Positions 9,313 through 18,473 of a DNA stretch of 60,547 bases are shown here, one piece after another. The stretch's first letter is position 1. The number at the start of each line of letters is the position of its first letter. Origin of the DNA: Burkholderiales bacterium (GTDB taxonomy: Bacteria; Pseudomonadota; Gammaproteobacteria; Burkholderiales; Burkholderiaceae_E); the NCBI GenBank assembly GCA_026399835.1, contig JAPLQE010000034.1, positions 1 to 60,547 on the forward strand, given 5' to 3'. The position numbers were made by a program, and so were the translations under genes. The notes below the pieces were generated by a model that saw only the letters and a list, made by a program, of their open reading frames with translations, ran no database searches and was not told the origin of the DNA.

Positions 9313-10376
9313 TCCTGTCCGACGCCACCTTGCCCCGCGCACTCGAGCGTGCCCGCGGCGTGCCGCCCCCCGTCGTCTGGATCGCGACCGACGAGCCGCT
9401 GCTGGGGCTCGAGTCGGCCGACCTCGTGCGCGCCTCGGCGCGCGCGGCGGGTTTCGACGAGCGCAGCGTGTTCCACGTCGACCGTCACTTCCGGCCCGAG
9501 GTGCTGATGCAGGAGGCGGGTGCGCTGTCGCTGTTCGCCAGCCGCCGCCTGCTCGAGCTGCGCCTGACAGGCAAGGCGCCCAAGGAGCTCGGCGAGTCCC
9601 TCGCCGAGTCGGTGCCTCGCCTGCCCGACGACATCCGGCTGCTGATCACCGGCCCGCGCCTCGACCGCGCCGCCAAGTCGGCGGCCTGGTTCGGCCGCGT
9701 CGAGCAGGCCGGCTGGCTGGTCGAGATCCCGGTGGTGGAGCGCGACCGCCTGCCGCGCTGGATCGGCGAGCGGCTGCAGCGGGGCGGCCAGCAGGCCGAT
9801 CCGCCGACCCTGCAGCTGATCGCCGAGCGCGTCGAGGGCAACCTGCTGGCCGCCAAGCAGGAGGTCGCCAAGCTCGGCCTGCTGCTGCCGCAGGGCAAGC
9901 TCGAGTTCGAGGCGGTGCGGGCCGCCGTGCTCGACGTGGCGCGCTGGGATGCGTTCGACCTGGTCGACGCGGCCCTGTCCGGGGACGTCGACCGCGCGAT
10001 GCGCTGCGCGGCGGGGCTGCGCGCCGAAGGCGCGGCGGTGCCCCTGGTGCTGTGGGCGGTCGCCGAGGCGGTGCGCACGCTGGGGCGCATGGTGGGTGCC
10101 CGCGATGCCGGCCGCCCGGTGGCGCCGGTGCTCGCGCAGGCCCGCGTCTGGGGCGACCGGGAACGGGTCTACCATGCGGCCGTCCGGCGGCTCGACGCGC
10201 CCCGGCTGCGGCTGCTGCTGCGGGCCTGCGGGCGCGCCGATAGAATGACCAAGGGCGTGCTCGCCGGCGACGACTGGCAGGCGCTGGAGGCGATCGCGCT
10301 CGGCCTGGCCGGCGCGGCGTCGCTGGCCCTGGCCTGCGACCCGGCGCTCGTCGCCGATGCCGCGGACGCGGGCTGA
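9309..10376 (+). CDS. holA: DNA polymerase III subunit delta
   Basis: The 355-aa clamp-loader delta subunit, which opens the beta clamp as part of the DnaX complex. The sequence shows the delta fold pattern: an N-terminal region with WIATDEPLL, the [12 protein letters not shown] strand-helix, and an all-helical C-terminal collar domain. The start is a GTG at 9309 overlapping the lptE stop (GTGA). Length and position between lptE and proA agree with other betaproteobacteria. Confidence 0.93.
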   Translation: MILSDATLPRALERARGVPPPVVWIATDEPLLGLESADLVRASARAAGFDERSVFHVDRHFRPEVLMQEAGALSLFASRRLLELRLTGKAPKELGESLAESVPRLPDDIRLLITGPRLDRAAKSAAWFGRVEQAGWLVEIPVVERDRLPRWIGERLQRGGQQADPPTLQLIAERVEGNLLAAKQEVAKLGLLLPQGKLEFEAVRAAVLDVARWDAFDLVDAALSGDVDRAMRCAAGLRAEGAAVPLVLWAVAEAVRTLGRMVGARDAGRPVAPVLAQARVWGDRERVYHAAVRRLDAPRLRLLLRACGRADRMTKGVLAGDDWQALEAIALGLAGAASLALACDPALVADAADAG

Positions 10377-10399
10377 CCGCGCCGCCAGGAGTCTCCACG

Positions 10400-11677
10400 A
10401 TGAATCCGATCGACATCCAGGTCTACGTCACCGACATCGGGCGCCGCGCCCGCGAGGCCTCGCGCCACACCGCCCGCGCGGCCACCGCCGCGAAGGACGC
10501 GGCACTGCTCGCGGCGGCCTCGGCCATCCGACGCGAGGCCGCGACGCTGGCCGCCGAGAACGCCAAGGATCTCGAGGCGGCGCGCAGCGCCGGCCACGAT
10601 CCGGCCTTCGTCGACCGGCTCGCGCTGACCCCGAAGGTCATCGAGTCGATGGCGGTCGGGCTCGAGCAGATCGCCGCCCTGCCGGATCCGGTGGGCGAGA
10701 TGAGCGATCTGCGCTTCCGGCCCTCCGGAATCCAGGTCGGCAAGATGCGCGTGCCGCTCGGCGTGATCGGCATCGTCTACGAGTCGCGACCGAACGTGAC
10801 CATCGACGCGGCGGGCCTGTGCATCAAGTCGGGCAACGCGACGATCCTGCGCGGCGGCTCCGAGGCGATCCACAGCAACCGGGCGCTCGCCGTGCTGATC
10901 CGCGAAGGGCTGGAGCACGCCGGCCTGCCGGCCGATGCGGTGCAGCTGATCGACACCACCGACCGGGCCGCGGTCGGCGCCCTGATCCAGAGCCCCGAGT
11001 TCGTCGACGTGATCGTGCCGCGCGGCGGCAAGTCGCTGATCGAGCGCATCTCGAAGGACGCGCGCGTCCCGGTCATCAAGCACCTCGACGGCATCTGCCA
11101 CGTCTACGTCGACGACGCCGCCGACCTCGAGAAGGCCGTCCGCATCGCCGACAACGCCAAGACGCAGCGCTACTCGCCGTGCAACACGATGGAGACGCTG
11201 CTGGTCGACCGCGGCATCGCACCGCGGCTGCTGCCGCCGCTCGGCCGCATCTACGTCGACAAGGGTGTCGAGCTGCGCGGCTGCGCGACCACCCGCGAGC
11301 TGCTGGCCGCGGCCGGCTTGCCCTGCGCGGCGGCGACCGAGGCCGACTGGGCCACCGAGTACCTCGCCCCGATCCTGGCGATCCGCGTCGTCGACGGCCT
11401 GGACGAGGCGATGGCGCACATCGCCCGCTGGGGCTCGGCGCACACCGACGCGATCGTCACCGAGGACCATTCGCGGGCGATGCGCTTCCTGCGCGAGGTC
11501 GACTCGGCGAGCGTGATGATCAACGCGTCCACCCGCTTCGCCGACGGCTTCGAGTACGGACTGGGCGCCGAGATCGGCATCTCGACCGACAAGCTGCATG
11601 CACGCGGGCCGGTCGGCCTCGAGGGCCTGACCTCGATGAAGTGGGTGGTGTTCGGCTCCGGACAGGTCCGCAGCTAG
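10400..11677 (+). CDS. proA: Glutamate-5-semialdehyde dehydrogenase (gamma-glutamyl phosphate reductase)
   Basis: A 425-aa aldehyde-dehydrogenase-fold enzyme for the second step of proline synthesis, reducing gamma-glutamyl phosphate with [18 protein letters not shown] and the catalytic cysteine segment [13 protein letters not shown] are visible, and the C-terminal [11 protein letters not shown] is characteristic of ProA. AGGAG precedes the ATG at 10400. The product is the substrate of ProC, also in this window (20030-20866). proB is not in the window. Confidence 0.96.
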   Translation: MNPIDIQVYVTDIGRRAREASRHTARAATAAKDAALLAAASAIRREAATLAAENAKDLEAARSAGHDPAFVDRLALTPKVIESMAVGLEQIAALPDPVGEMSDLRFRPSGIQVGKMRVPLGVIGIVYESRPNVTIDAAGLCIKSGNATILRGGSEAIHSNRALAVLIREGLEHAGLPADAVQLIDTTDRAAVGALIQSPEFVDVIVPRGGKSLIERISKDARVPVIKHLDGICHVYVDDAADLEKAVRIADNAKTQRYSPCNTMETLLVDRGIAPRLLPPLGRIYVDKGVELRGCATTRELLAAAGLPCAAATEADWATEYLAPILAIRVVDGLDEAMAHIARWGSAHTDAIVTEDHSRAMRFLREVDSASVMINASTRFADGFEYGLGAEIGISTDKLHARGPVGLEGLTSMKWVVFGSGQVRS

Positions 11678-11686
11678 CCCGCTGCG

Positions 11687-11908
11687 CTAGCTGGCCGGCG
11701 GCCCGGCGACGACCGTGATCCGGACCTCGCCGACCACCACCTTCTGGCCGGCCCTCACCTTGCGGCTGCGGCGCGACTCGACCACGCCGTCGACCCGCAC
11801 CGCACCGGCATCCACCATCACCTTGGCCGCCCCGCCGCTCGGGGCCGTGCCGGTGGCCTTGAGCAGCGCGTCCAGGGCGATGTGATCGCCCCGCAGGACG
11901 AAGTTCAC
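11687..11908 (-). CDS. Small S4-domain RNA-binding protein (YbcJ-like)
   Basis: A 73-aa protein that is essentially one S4 domain: LDALLKATG, then VDAGAVRVDGVVESRRSRKVRAG, followed by a short strand. Single S4-domain proteins of this size bind structured RNA, but the specific target is unknown. Its ATG overlaps the end of the upstream DUF1993 gene by four bases, so the two are probably cotranscribed. Confidence 0.88.
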   Translation of the reverse strand: MNFVLRGDHIALDALLKATGTAPSGGAAKVMVDAGAVRVDGVVESRRSRKVRAGQKVVVGEVRITVVAGPPAS

Positions 11909-12420
11909 GCCAGCGTCGGGACCGGCCCGAGGTAGTCGCGCTTGCCGATGTCCACGCCGTTGTGGCGCAGGATCGCGTACGCCGTCATCACATGGAAGTA
12001 GAAGTTCGGCTGCGCCCAGTGCAGCAGGTAGGTGCGGCCGTCGAAGACGTTGGTGCTCGCCCGGGTCGGCACCTCGACGCGACGGCTCTCGGCGCCCTCG
12101 TACTTTTCGGCGGGCACGCTCGCGATGAACGCGCGGGTCGTCTCGATGCGTGCCTTGAGCTGTTCGATCGTCGACTCGTCGTCGGCGAACTTCGGCGCCT
12201 CGACCCCGGTCAGGCGCGAGACACCGAACTTGGCCGAGTCGGCCGCGATCTGCACCTGGCGCACCAGCGGGAACATGTCGGGCGCGAGGCGCGACTGCAG
12301 CAGCACGGCCACGTCGTAGCCCTTGGCGGCCGCATGGACCGCGGCCTTGTCGAGCAGCGTGGCGAGGTTGCGCAGCATCGCGTCGAACACCGGCACGGCG
12401 GTGTCGTGGAGGGTCGTCAT
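11905..12420 (-). CDS. DUF1993 family protein
   Basis: A 171-aa cytoplasmic protein of the DUF1993 family, which has a DinB-like helical fold and no established function. The start MTTLHDTAVPVF at 12420 has a strong AAGGAG site about 9 nt upstream; the frame extends further up but that part lacks family resemblance. The ending IGKRDYLGPVPTL is typical of the family. No signal peptide or membrane segment is seen. Confidence 0.85.
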   Translation of the reverse strand: MTTLHDTAVPVFDAMLRNLATLLDKAAVHAAAKGYDVAVLLQSRLAPDMFPLVRQVQIAADSAKFGVSRLTGVEAPKFADDESTIEQLKARIETTRAFIASVPAEKYEGAESRRVEVPTRASTNVFDGRTYLLHWAQPNFYFHVMTAYAILRHNGVDIGKRDYLGPVPTLA

Positions 12421-12487
12421 CGTTCGTGTCTCCTTCGGGAACGCGGCGATGCTAGCACCGCGCGCGGCCGCCAGCGGGGCGAGCCGG

Positions 12488-12493
12488 TACAAT
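12488..12493 (+). promoter_or_regulatory. -10-like TACAAT placing the hemJ transcript start at its ATG
   Basis: TACAAT at 12488-12493 would set transcription to begin around 12499-12501. The hemJ ATG is at 12500 and no ribosome binding site precedes it, so the mRNA could be leaderless. No convincing -35 element is visible. Confidence 0.35.
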
Positions 12494-12499
12494 CGCCCG

Positions 12500-12916
12500 A
12501 TGCTCTGGGTCAAGTCACTGCACATCATCTTCGTGACCAGCTGGTTCGCCGGCCTGTTCTACCTGCCGCGGATCCTGGTGAATCTCGCGATGGTGGATCC
12601 CGCCTCCACTGCGGAGCGGGAGCGGCTCCTCACGATGGCCCGCAAGCTCTACCGGTTCATGGGCCCGCTGATGGTGCTCGCGCTCGGCTTCGGATTCTGG
12701 CTCTGGTTCGGCTGGGGCTTCGGCGGCGGCTGGCTGCACGCGAAGCTCGCGCTGGTGGTCGCGCTGGTGGGCTACCACCTTGTGTGCGGCGCGATGATCC
12801 GGCGCTTCGCCGACGGCGCGAACCGCCGCTCCCACGTCTGGTATCGCTGGTTCAACGAGGCGCCGGTGCTGCTGCTGGTGACGGTGGTGATCCTCGTGGT
12901 GGTCAAGCCGTTCTGA
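12500..12916 (+). CDS. hemJ: Protoporphyrinogen oxidase HemJ / CopD-family membrane protein
   Basis: A 138-aa integral membrane protein with about four transmembrane helices. It begins MLWVKSLHIIFVTSWFAGL, carrying the conserved N-terminal histidine, and continues with YRFMGPLM, W-rich and HAKL segments typical of HemJ (UPF0093). HemJ oxidises protoporphyrinogen IX to protoporphyrin IX in bacteria lacking HemG and HemY. ATG 12500 is the only start that fits the family; reading further upstream in frame adds non-homologous sequence. The lack of a ribosome binding site and the nearby TACAAT hint at leaderless expression. Confidence 0.85.
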   Translation: MLWVKSLHIIFVTSWFAGLFYLPRILVNLAMVDPASTAERERLLTMARKLYRFMGPLMVLALGFGFWLWFGWGFGGGWLHAKLALVVALVGYHLVCGAMIRRFADGANRRSHVWYRWFNEAPVLLLVTVVILVVVKPF

Positions 12917-12972
12917 AGGCCGGCGCCCTGCCGCGCCGCCGTTCCCCTGTCCGACGCGAGGAGACCCGCACG

Positions 12973-13569
12973 ATGAAGACCGTCAGCTACTACTTCACCC
13001 CCGCCTCGCCGTGGACCTACCTCGGTCACGCGCGCTTCGTCGAGATGGTCGCGCGCCACGGCGCGACCGTCCAGCTGCGCCCGGTCGACCTCGGCCGCGT
13101 CTTCCCCGTCTCCGGCGGCCTGCCGCTCGCCAAGCGCGCGCCGCAGCGCCAGGCCTACCGACTGCACGAGCTCGCGCGCTGGCGCGACGCGGTCGGCGTG
13201 CCGCTGACGATCCATCCGAAGTTCTTCCCGGTGCCGGCCGACCTGGCTGCCCGGACGATCATCGCCGCCGACCTCGCCGCAGGTACCGATGCCGCGCTCG
13301 GACTGGCCGGTGCGGTGATGCGCGCCTGCTGGGCCGAGGAGCGCGACATCGCAGACGCGGCGACGCTGGCCGCCATCGTCTCGGCGCAGGGCCTCGACGC
13401 CGCGGCGCTCGCCGCCCGCGCCGACGCGGCGGCTGCCGCCTACGACACCTACACCGCCGAGGCCGTCGAGCACCAGGTGTTCGGCGCACCCTGGTACCAG
13501 GTCGGCGACATGCCCTTCTGGGGGCAGGACCGGCTCGAGTTCGTCGATCGCGCGCTGGCCCGCGGGTGA
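12973..13569 (+). CDS. DsbA-family oxidoreductase, 2-hydroxychromene-2-carboxylate isomerase-like
   Basis: A 198-aa protein of the HCCA isomerase/DsbA kappa-GST fold. It opens with YYFTPASPWTYLGHARF, where the serine of SPWTYLG sits at the glutathione-binding position used by this subfamily. The late segment FGAPWYQVGDMPFWGQDRLEF is also typical. True HCCA isomerases act in naphthalene breakdown, but most homologues have no known substrate and nothing here suggests naphthalene. GAGGAGA precedes the ATG, and its TGA overlaps the GTG of the next gene. Confidence 0.85.
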   Translation: MKTVSYYFTPASPWTYLGHARFVEMVARHGATVQLRPVDLGRVFPVSGGLPLAKRAPQRQAYRLHELARWRDAVGVPLTIHPKFFPVPADLAARTIIAADLAAGTDAALGLAGAVMRACWAEERDIADAATLAAIVSAQGLDAAALAARADAAAAAYDTYTAEAVEHQVFGAPWYQVGDMPFWGQDRLEFVDRALARG

Positions 13570-14798
13570 GCGTCTCGCCGTCCCCGGGGCGCGGGCGGGG
13601 GCCCGCCGCGTCCGCGCCGACCGTGTTCTTCGCACCCTGCCCGCGCGGACTCGAGGCGGTGCTCGCCGACGAGCTTCGCGGGCTCGGTGCCACGGTGCGC
13701 GAGACGCCCTCCGGCGGCGTGCGCTTCGAGGGCGACACCCATGTGGCGCTGATGGCGAACCTGCATTCGCGGTTCGCGAGCCGCGTGCTGCAGCAGGTGG
13801 CGCACGGCTCGTACCGCGGCGAGGACGACCTCTACCGGCTCGCCCACGAGACCGAGTGGGAGCGCTGGCACGATCCGCTCGCTTCGCTGCGCGTCGACAC
13901 CACCGCGGTCGGCGCCCCGGTGCGCAGCCTGCAGTTCGCGACGCTGCGGATCAAGGACGGCATCGTCGACCGCGCCCGCGAGCGCGTCGGCGACCGCCCG
14001 TCGATCGAGAAGCAGCGTCCCGACCGGCGCGTGTTCGCGTTCCTGGACGCAGGCCGCTGCACCCTCTATCTCGACTGGTCCGGCGAGTCGCTGTTCAAGC
14101 GCGGCTGGCGGCGCGACGGCGTCGAGGCGCCGATGAAGGAGAACCTCGCGGCCGGCCTGCTGGCGATCGCGGGCTGGCAGCCGGGCGCAGTGCTGCTCGA
14201 CCCGTTCTGCGGTTCGGGCACGATCGTCGTCGAGGCCGCGATGATCGCCGCCGGGGTGCCGCCCGGTGCGCAGCGGCCGTTCGCCTTCGAGCGGATGCGG
14301 GGCTTCGACCGCAGCGCCTGGGAGCGGATGCGCCGCGTCGTGCCGCGCGAGGCCCCGGCGGCGGCGTCGATCTTCGGCTCGGACGTGTCCGAGGCGGCGA
14401 TCGCCGCGGCCCGTGCGAACCTCGCGCGCTGCGGCGCCGATCCGCGCTGGGTGTCGCTGCGGCAGATCGACGTACTGCACCTCGAGGCGGCGCCCGCGCC
14501 GACCGGCCTGCTGCTCGCCAATCCGCCCTACGGCGAGCGCCTCGACGTGAAGGGCCGCGAGTCGCTGACCGGTGCCGAGCGCTTCTGGCCGGCGTTCGCC
14601 ACGCAGCTCAAGCAGAAGTTCGCCGGCTGGAGCGTGGGCCTGTTCACCAACGACCTCGAGGTGCCGCGGATGATGCGGCTCAAGCCCTCGAAGCGCACGC
14701 CGCTGTTCAACGGCGCGCTCGAATGCCGGCTGTTCAGGATCGAGATGGTGGCGGGCTCGGCGAGAAAGGACGCGCCGCCGGCCGAACCGCCGGCCTGA
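13566..14798 (+). CDS. THUMP-domain class I SAM-dependent RNA methyltransferase (RlmL/YcbY N-terminal type)
   Basis: A 410-aa RNA methyltransferase resembling the m2G-forming half of RlmL. An N-terminal ferredoxin-like/THUMP region (about 20-170) precedes a Rossmann methyltransferase domain with the SAM motif DPFCGSGTIVVEA and the catalytic NPPYGER motif. It lacks the second (RlmK-like) methyltransferase domain of E. coli RlmL, as is usual outside gammaproteobacteria. The start is GTG 13566, overlapping the upstream stop codon (GTGA). Likely target is 23S rRNA, not shown by sequence alone. Confidence 0.88.
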   Translation: MSVSPSPGRGRGPAASAPTVFFAPCPRGLEAVLADELRGLGATVRETPSGGVRFEGDTHVALMANLHSRFASRVLQQVAHGSYRGEDDLYRLAHETEWERWHDPLASLRVDTTAVGAPVRSLQFATLRIKDGIVDRARERVGDRPSIEKQRPDRRVFAFLDAGRCTLYLDWSGESLFKRGWRRDGVEAPMKENLAAGLLAIAGWQPGAVLLDPFCGSGTIVVEAAMIAAGVPPGAQRPFAFERMRGFDRSAWERMRRVVPREAPAAASIFGSDVSEAAIAAARANLARCGADPRWVSLRQIDVLHLEAAPAPTGLLLANPPYGERLDVKGRESLTGAERFWPAFATQLKQKFAGWSVGLFTNDLEVPRMMRLKPSKRTPLFNGALECRLFRIEMVAGSARKDAPPAEPPA

Positions 14799-14822
14799 AG
14801 TCAGCGCCCGGCGCCAGGCGCC

Positions 14823-16016
14823 TCAGACGATGTCGAGGTGTTCGGTGCCCGCGTTCAGGTCGCGGATGCTGCGCTTGCTGTTGAGCTTGATGTTGAGCCG
14901 CAGGTCGTTGACCGAGTCGGCATTGCGCAGCGCATCCTCGTAGGTGACCTTGCCCGCCTCGTACAGGTCGAAGATCGCCTGGTCGAAGGTCTGCATGCCG
15001 AGCTCGCGCGACTTCTTCATCACGTCCTTGATGCCCAGGACCTCGCCCTTGAAGACCATGTCGCTCACCAGCGGCGTGTTGAGCAGCACCTCGAGCGCCA
15101 GGACCCTCCCCTTGCCAGTGGCAAGCGGCAGCAGCCGCTGCGAGACGATCGACTTGAGGTTCAGCGACAGGTCCATCAGCAGCTGCTGGCGCCGCTCCTC
15201 GGGGAAGAAGTTGATGATCCGGTCGAGCGCCTGGTTGGCGCTGTTCGAATGCAGCGTCGCCAAGCACAGGTGACCGGTCTCGGCGAAGGCGATGCAGTGC
15301 TCCATCGTCTCGCGGTCGCGGATCTCGCCGATCATGATCACGTCGGGCGCCTGGCGCAGCGTGTTCTTCAGCGCGAGCTCCCAGCTGTCGGTGTCCACGC
15401 CGATCTCGCGGTGCGTGACGATACAGCTGCGGTGGGAATGGACGAACTCCACCGGGTCCTCGATCGTCACGATGTGTCCGTAGGTGTTCTCGTTGCGGTA
15501 GTCGATCATCGCGGCGAGCGAGCTCGACTTGCCCGAGCCAGTGGCGCCCACCATGATGACGAGACCACGCTTTTCCAGCGACAGGTCGCGCATCACCGGC
15601 GGCAGGTCGAGATCCTCGAAGCGCGGGATCTGCGTCCGGATGGTCCTCAACACCACCCCGACGCGGCCGAGCTGCATGAAGGCGTTGACGCGGAAGCGGC
15701 CGATGCTCTGCGGGCTGATCGCGAAGTTCAGCTCCTTCTTCGCCTCGAACTCGCCGGCCTGGCGGTCGTTCATCAGGGCGCGCGCGAGTTCCGCCGTGTG
15801 CTGCGGCGTGAGCGGCACGTTCGAGACTGGGGTGAGCCGGCCGTCGATCTTGAAGGCGGGCGGAAACTCAGCTGTCAGGAAGAGGTCCGAGCCGCGCTTG
15901 GTCAGCATCAGCTTGAGCAGATCGTGCAGGAACTTCGAGGCCTGTTCCCGCTCCATTCCGCTCGGTCGAAGGCTCCCAAGGGCCGAAGGCGGCTTGTGTT
16001 CGGACATCGTCGCCAT
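14823..16016 (-). CDS. pilU: Type IV pilus retraction ATPase PilU
   Basis: A 397-aa hexameric AAA-type secretion ATPase that works with PilT in pilus retraction. The Walker A is GATGSGKSSSLAA, the Walker B region is DVIMIGEIRDRETM, and the His box is TGHLCLATLH. PilU differs from PilT by sequence in the C-terminal domain and by its tail, and here SELGMQTFDQAIFDLYEAGK and an acidic end fit PilU. ATG 16016 follows AAGAGAA. It lies 23 bp downstream of pilT and is probably cotranscribed. Confidence 0.92.
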   Translation of the reverse strand: MATMSEHKPPSALGSLRPSGMEREQASKFLHDLLKLMLTKRGSDLFLTAEFPPAFKIDGRLTPVSNVPLTPQHTAELARALMNDRQAGEFEAKKELNFAISPQSIGRFRVNAFMQLGRVGVVLRTIRTQIPRFEDLDLPPVMRDLSLEKRGLVIMVGATGSGKSSSLAAMIDYRNENTYGHIVTIEDPVEFVHSHRSCIVTHREIGVDTDSWELALKNTLRQAPDVIMIGEIRDRETMEHCIAFAETGHLCLATLHSNSANQALDRIINFFPEERRQQLLMDLSLNLKSIVSQRLLPLATGKGRVLALEVLLNTPLVSDMVFKGEVLGIKDVMKKSRELGMQTFDQAIFDLYEAGKVTYEDALRNADSVNDLRLNIKLNSKRSIRDLNAGTEHLDIV

Positions 16017-16039
16017 CGTCTGCAGTGTTCTCTTGGCGT

Positions 16040-17083
16040 TCAGCCGGGGAAGTTGTCTTTGTTGGCGGCCGAGGAACGCGCCTCGGCCATCGAGATCGTG
16101 TTGCGCCGGACCAGGTCGGTCAGGCACTGGTCGAGGGTCTGCATGCCGAGCGAGGCCCCGGTCTGGATCGAGGCGTTCATCTGGGCGACCTTGGCCTCTC
16201 GGATCAGGTTCCGGATCGCCGGCGTGCCGAGCATGATCTCGTGCGCGGCCACGCGTCCGCTGCCGTCCTTCGTCTTGAGAAGCGACTGCGAGATCACCGC
16301 CTTGAGCGACTCGGACAGCATCGAGCGGACCATCTCCTTCTCGGCCGCCGGGAAGACGTCGATGATCCGGTCGATGGTCTTGGCCGCGCTCGAGGTGTGC
16401 AGCGTGCCGAACACCAAGTGGCCGGTCTCGGCCGCCGACAGCGCCAGCCGGATGGTCTCCAGGTCGCGCAGCTCGCCGACCAGGATGATGTCCGGGTCCT
16501 CGCGCAGCGCCGAGCGCAGCGCGTTGTTGAACGACAGCGTGTGCGGGCCGACCTCGCGCTGGTTGATCAGGCAGCGCTTCGAGTCATGCACGAACTCGAT
16601 CGGGTCCTCGACCGTCAGGATGTGGCCGTACATGTTCTCGTTGATGTGGTTGATCATCGCGGCGAGCGTCGTCGACTTGCCCGAACCGGTCGGGCCGGTG
16701 ACGAGGATCAGCCCGCGCGCCTGCGAGGCCAGTTCGCCGAAGATCTTCGGCGCGTTCAGATCCTCGAGCGACAGGATCTTCGACGGAATCGTCCGCATCA
16801 CGGCGCCGGCGCCGCGCTGCTGCTGGAAGGCGTTGACGCGGAAGCGCGCGAGGCCCGGGATCGCGAACGAGAAGTCGCACTCCAGGTTCTCCTCGAAATC
16901 CTTGCGCTGGGCGTCGTTCATGATGTCGTAGATCATCCCGTGCACCGCCTCGTGCTCCATCGGCGGCAGGTTGATCCGGCGAACGTCGCCGTGCACCCGA
17001 ATCATCGGAGGCAGACCCGCCGACAGGTGCAGGTCCGACGCCTTGTTCTTGACCGAGAAAGCGAGAAGTTCCGCGATGTCCAT
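16040..17083 (-). CDS. pilT: Twitching motility protein PilT, type IV pilus retraction ATPase
   Basis: A 347-aa PilT ATPase that powers pilus depolymerisation. Walker A is GPTGSGKSTTLAA, Walker B is DIILVGELRDLET, and the His box is TGHLVFGTLHT. The C-terminal AIRNLIRE motif, diagnostic for PilT, is present as TPAIRNLIREAKVAQ. It begins divergently from the YggS-family gene only about 30 bp away, the usual arrangement in many proteobacteria. No other pil genes are in the window. Confidence 0.97.
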   Translation of the reverse strand: MDIAELLAFSVKNKASDLHLSAGLPPMIRVHGDVRRINLPPMEHEAVHGMIYDIMNDAQRKDFEENLECDFSFAIPGLARFRVNAFQQQRGAGAVMRTIPSKILSLEDLNAPKIFGELASQARGLILVTGPTGSGKSTTLAAMINHINENMYGHILTVEDPIEFVHDSKRCLINQREVGPHTLSFNNALRSALREDPDIILVGELRDLETIRLALSAAETGHLVFGTLHTSSAAKTIDRIIDVFPAAEKEMVRSMLSESLKAVISQSLLKTKDGSGRVAAHEIMLGTPAIRNLIREAKVAQMNASIQTGASLGMQTLDQCLTDLVRRNTISMAEARSSAANKDNFPG

Positions 17084-17114
17084 GAATGCCTCGACGGCAG
17101 GTGCCGACCCCAGA

Positions 17115-17930
17115 ATGATCGATGGTAAAGAGACTTCCCCACCACCGCCCGCCTCGCCCGAGGATCCGTCGGGGGCAGCGACGGACGGTCACGCGTCGTT
17201 GCGGGTCCGCCACGCGGCGGTGCTCGGGCGGATCGCGGCCGCGGCCCGCGCCTGCGGCCGGGATCCGGCCGGCGTCGGCTTGCTCGCGGTGAGCAAGACC
17301 TTCGACGCCGGCGCGGTGCTCGCGCTCGCCGACTGCGGGCAACGTGACTTCGGAGAGAACTATGTGCAGGAAGCGCTGGCCAAGAGGACAGAGGTCGGCG
17401 ACCGGTGGCGGCTTCGACCGGCTCGGCGGCCCGAGCAGCTCGATCCGCCGGTCTGGCACTTCATCGGGCCGCTGCAGTCGAACAAGACCCGCCCGATCGC
17501 CGAGACGTTCGACTGGGTGCATTCGGTGGACCGCGAGAAGGTCGCGCGCCGGCTGTCCGAGCAGCGCCCGGCGTCGCTGGCGCCGCTGCAGGTCTGCATC
17601 CAGGTCGACGTGAGCGGCGAGGCCACCAAGAGCGGCTGCGCGCCCGAGGACGTGCCGGCGCTGGCACGGATCATCGCCGGCCTGCCGCGCCTGCGGCTGC
17701 GCGGGCTGATGGCGATCCCCGCGCCCGCCGACGACCCGGTGCTGCAGCGGGCGCAGTTCGCTCGGGTGCGCGAGGTGTTCGAGCGGCTGCTGGACGAGGG
17801 CCTGCCGGTCGACACGCTGTCGATGGGGATGTCGGCCGACCTGGAAGCTGCGATCGCGGAAGGCGCGACGATCGTGCGGGTCGGGACGGCGGTGTTCGGG
17901 GAGCGTCCGAAGAAGGAGGCGGTGAGCTGA
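17115..17930 (+). CDS. yggS: YggS-family pyridoxal phosphate homeostasis protein
   Basis: A 271-aa single-domain PLP-binding TIM barrel (PLPHP/YggS), which buffers free PLP and has no known enzymatic activity. The PLP lysine is in LLAVSKTFDAG, and FGENYVQEA, WHFIGPLQSNKT and LSMGMSADLEAAI are family signatures. ATG 17115 is chosen because earlier starts would overlap pilT; the first ~25 residues are Pro/Ser-rich and probably disordered. The pilT-yggS-proC neighbourhood is ancestral; here proC is about 2 kb away, past rpsT and murJ. Confidence 0.92.
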   Translation: MIDGKETSPPPPASPEDPSGAATDGHASLRVRHAAVLGRIAAAARACGRDPAGVGLLAVSKTFDAGAVLALADCGQRDFGENYVQEALAKRTEVGDRWRLRPARRPEQLDPPVWHFIGPLQSNKTRPIAETFDWVHSVDREKVARRLSEQRPASLAPLQVCIQVDVSGEATKSGCAPEDVPALARIIAGLPRLRLRGLMAIPAPADDPVLQRAQFARVREVFERLLDEGLPVDTLSMGMSADLEAAIAEGATIVRVGTAVFGERPKKEAVS

Positions 17931-18013
17931 TGGCGAGGTCAGCCGGCTCTCGCCGGATTCACGTCCGGGGTCCACCAGCCCGGCGCGTCACCGCGCCGGT
18001 CGCTCCGCAGGCG

Positions 18014-18048
18014 GCGAGCAGTGCTCGCTCGCGCGGCAGTGCCGCGCG
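18014..18048 (-). other. Two adjacent perfect hairpins downstream of rpsT
   Basis: Positions 18014-18028 (7-bp arms GCGAGCA/TGCTCGC) and 18030-18048 (9-bp arms CGCGCGGCA/TGCCGCGCG) form two back-to-back stems, each centred on CAGTG. They begin 26 bp past the rpsT stop on the minus strand and no T tract follows, so they may protect a 3' end or act in Rho-dependent termination. The rest of 17931-18073 shows nothing else. Confidence 0.4.
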
Positions 18049-18073
18049 CCCCTGCTCCGCCCGCGCGCCCTCT

Positions 18074-18337
18074 TTACGCCATCCGCTTGATGGCGGCCGA
18101 GAGGCGGCTCTTGTAACGCGAGGCGGCGTTCTTGTGGATGATGCGCTTGTCGGCGATCGAGTCGATCACGCTCGTCGACGCCTTCATCTGCGCGGCGGCC
18201 ACGGTCTTGTCACCGGTGGCCATCGCCTTGCGGACCGACTTGATGGCGGTGCGCAGGCGCGAGCGCAGGCTGGAGTTGTGCGCGTTCTGCTTGACGGCCT
18301 GGCGGGCGCGCTTGCGAGCGGAAGCGATGTTGGCCAT
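18074..18337 (-). CDS. rpsT: 30S ribosomal protein S20
   Basis: The 87-aa S20 protein, which binds the 5' and 3' minor domains of 16S rRNA. It begins [14 protein letters not shown] and is rich in Lys/Arg with the usual helical hairpin pattern, ending [13 protein letters not shown] 18337 is preceded by AAGAGA; although the frame stays open far upstream, this start matches the family exactly. It is divergent from murJ, a standard arrangement. Confidence 0.97.
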   Translation of the reverse strand: MANIASARKRARQAVKQNAHNSSLRSRLRTAIKSVRKAMATGDKTVAAAQMKASTSVIDSIADKRIIHKNAASRYKSRLSAAIKRMA

Positions 18338-18409
18338 GCGAAAATCTCTTCTTATGGATTCCGCTGCCGGCGAACTGCGGGCAGCCAGAAAAATTCGGGA
18401 AAGCCTTGA

Positions 18410-18439
18410 AGTATAAGATGTCTTCGTCCTCGCCCGCAA
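18410..18439 (-). promoter_or_regulatory. rpsT: Candidate rpsT promoter
   Basis: On the minus strand TTGCGG (18439-18434) and TATACT (18415-18410) are separated by 18 bp, giving a leader of about 65 nt before rpsT. The -10 is near consensus and the -35 matches only the TTG. Confidence 0.45.
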
Positions 18440-18473
18440 GTCGGGTACTGCAGCCCCGCTCCGGGGCCCGCGC

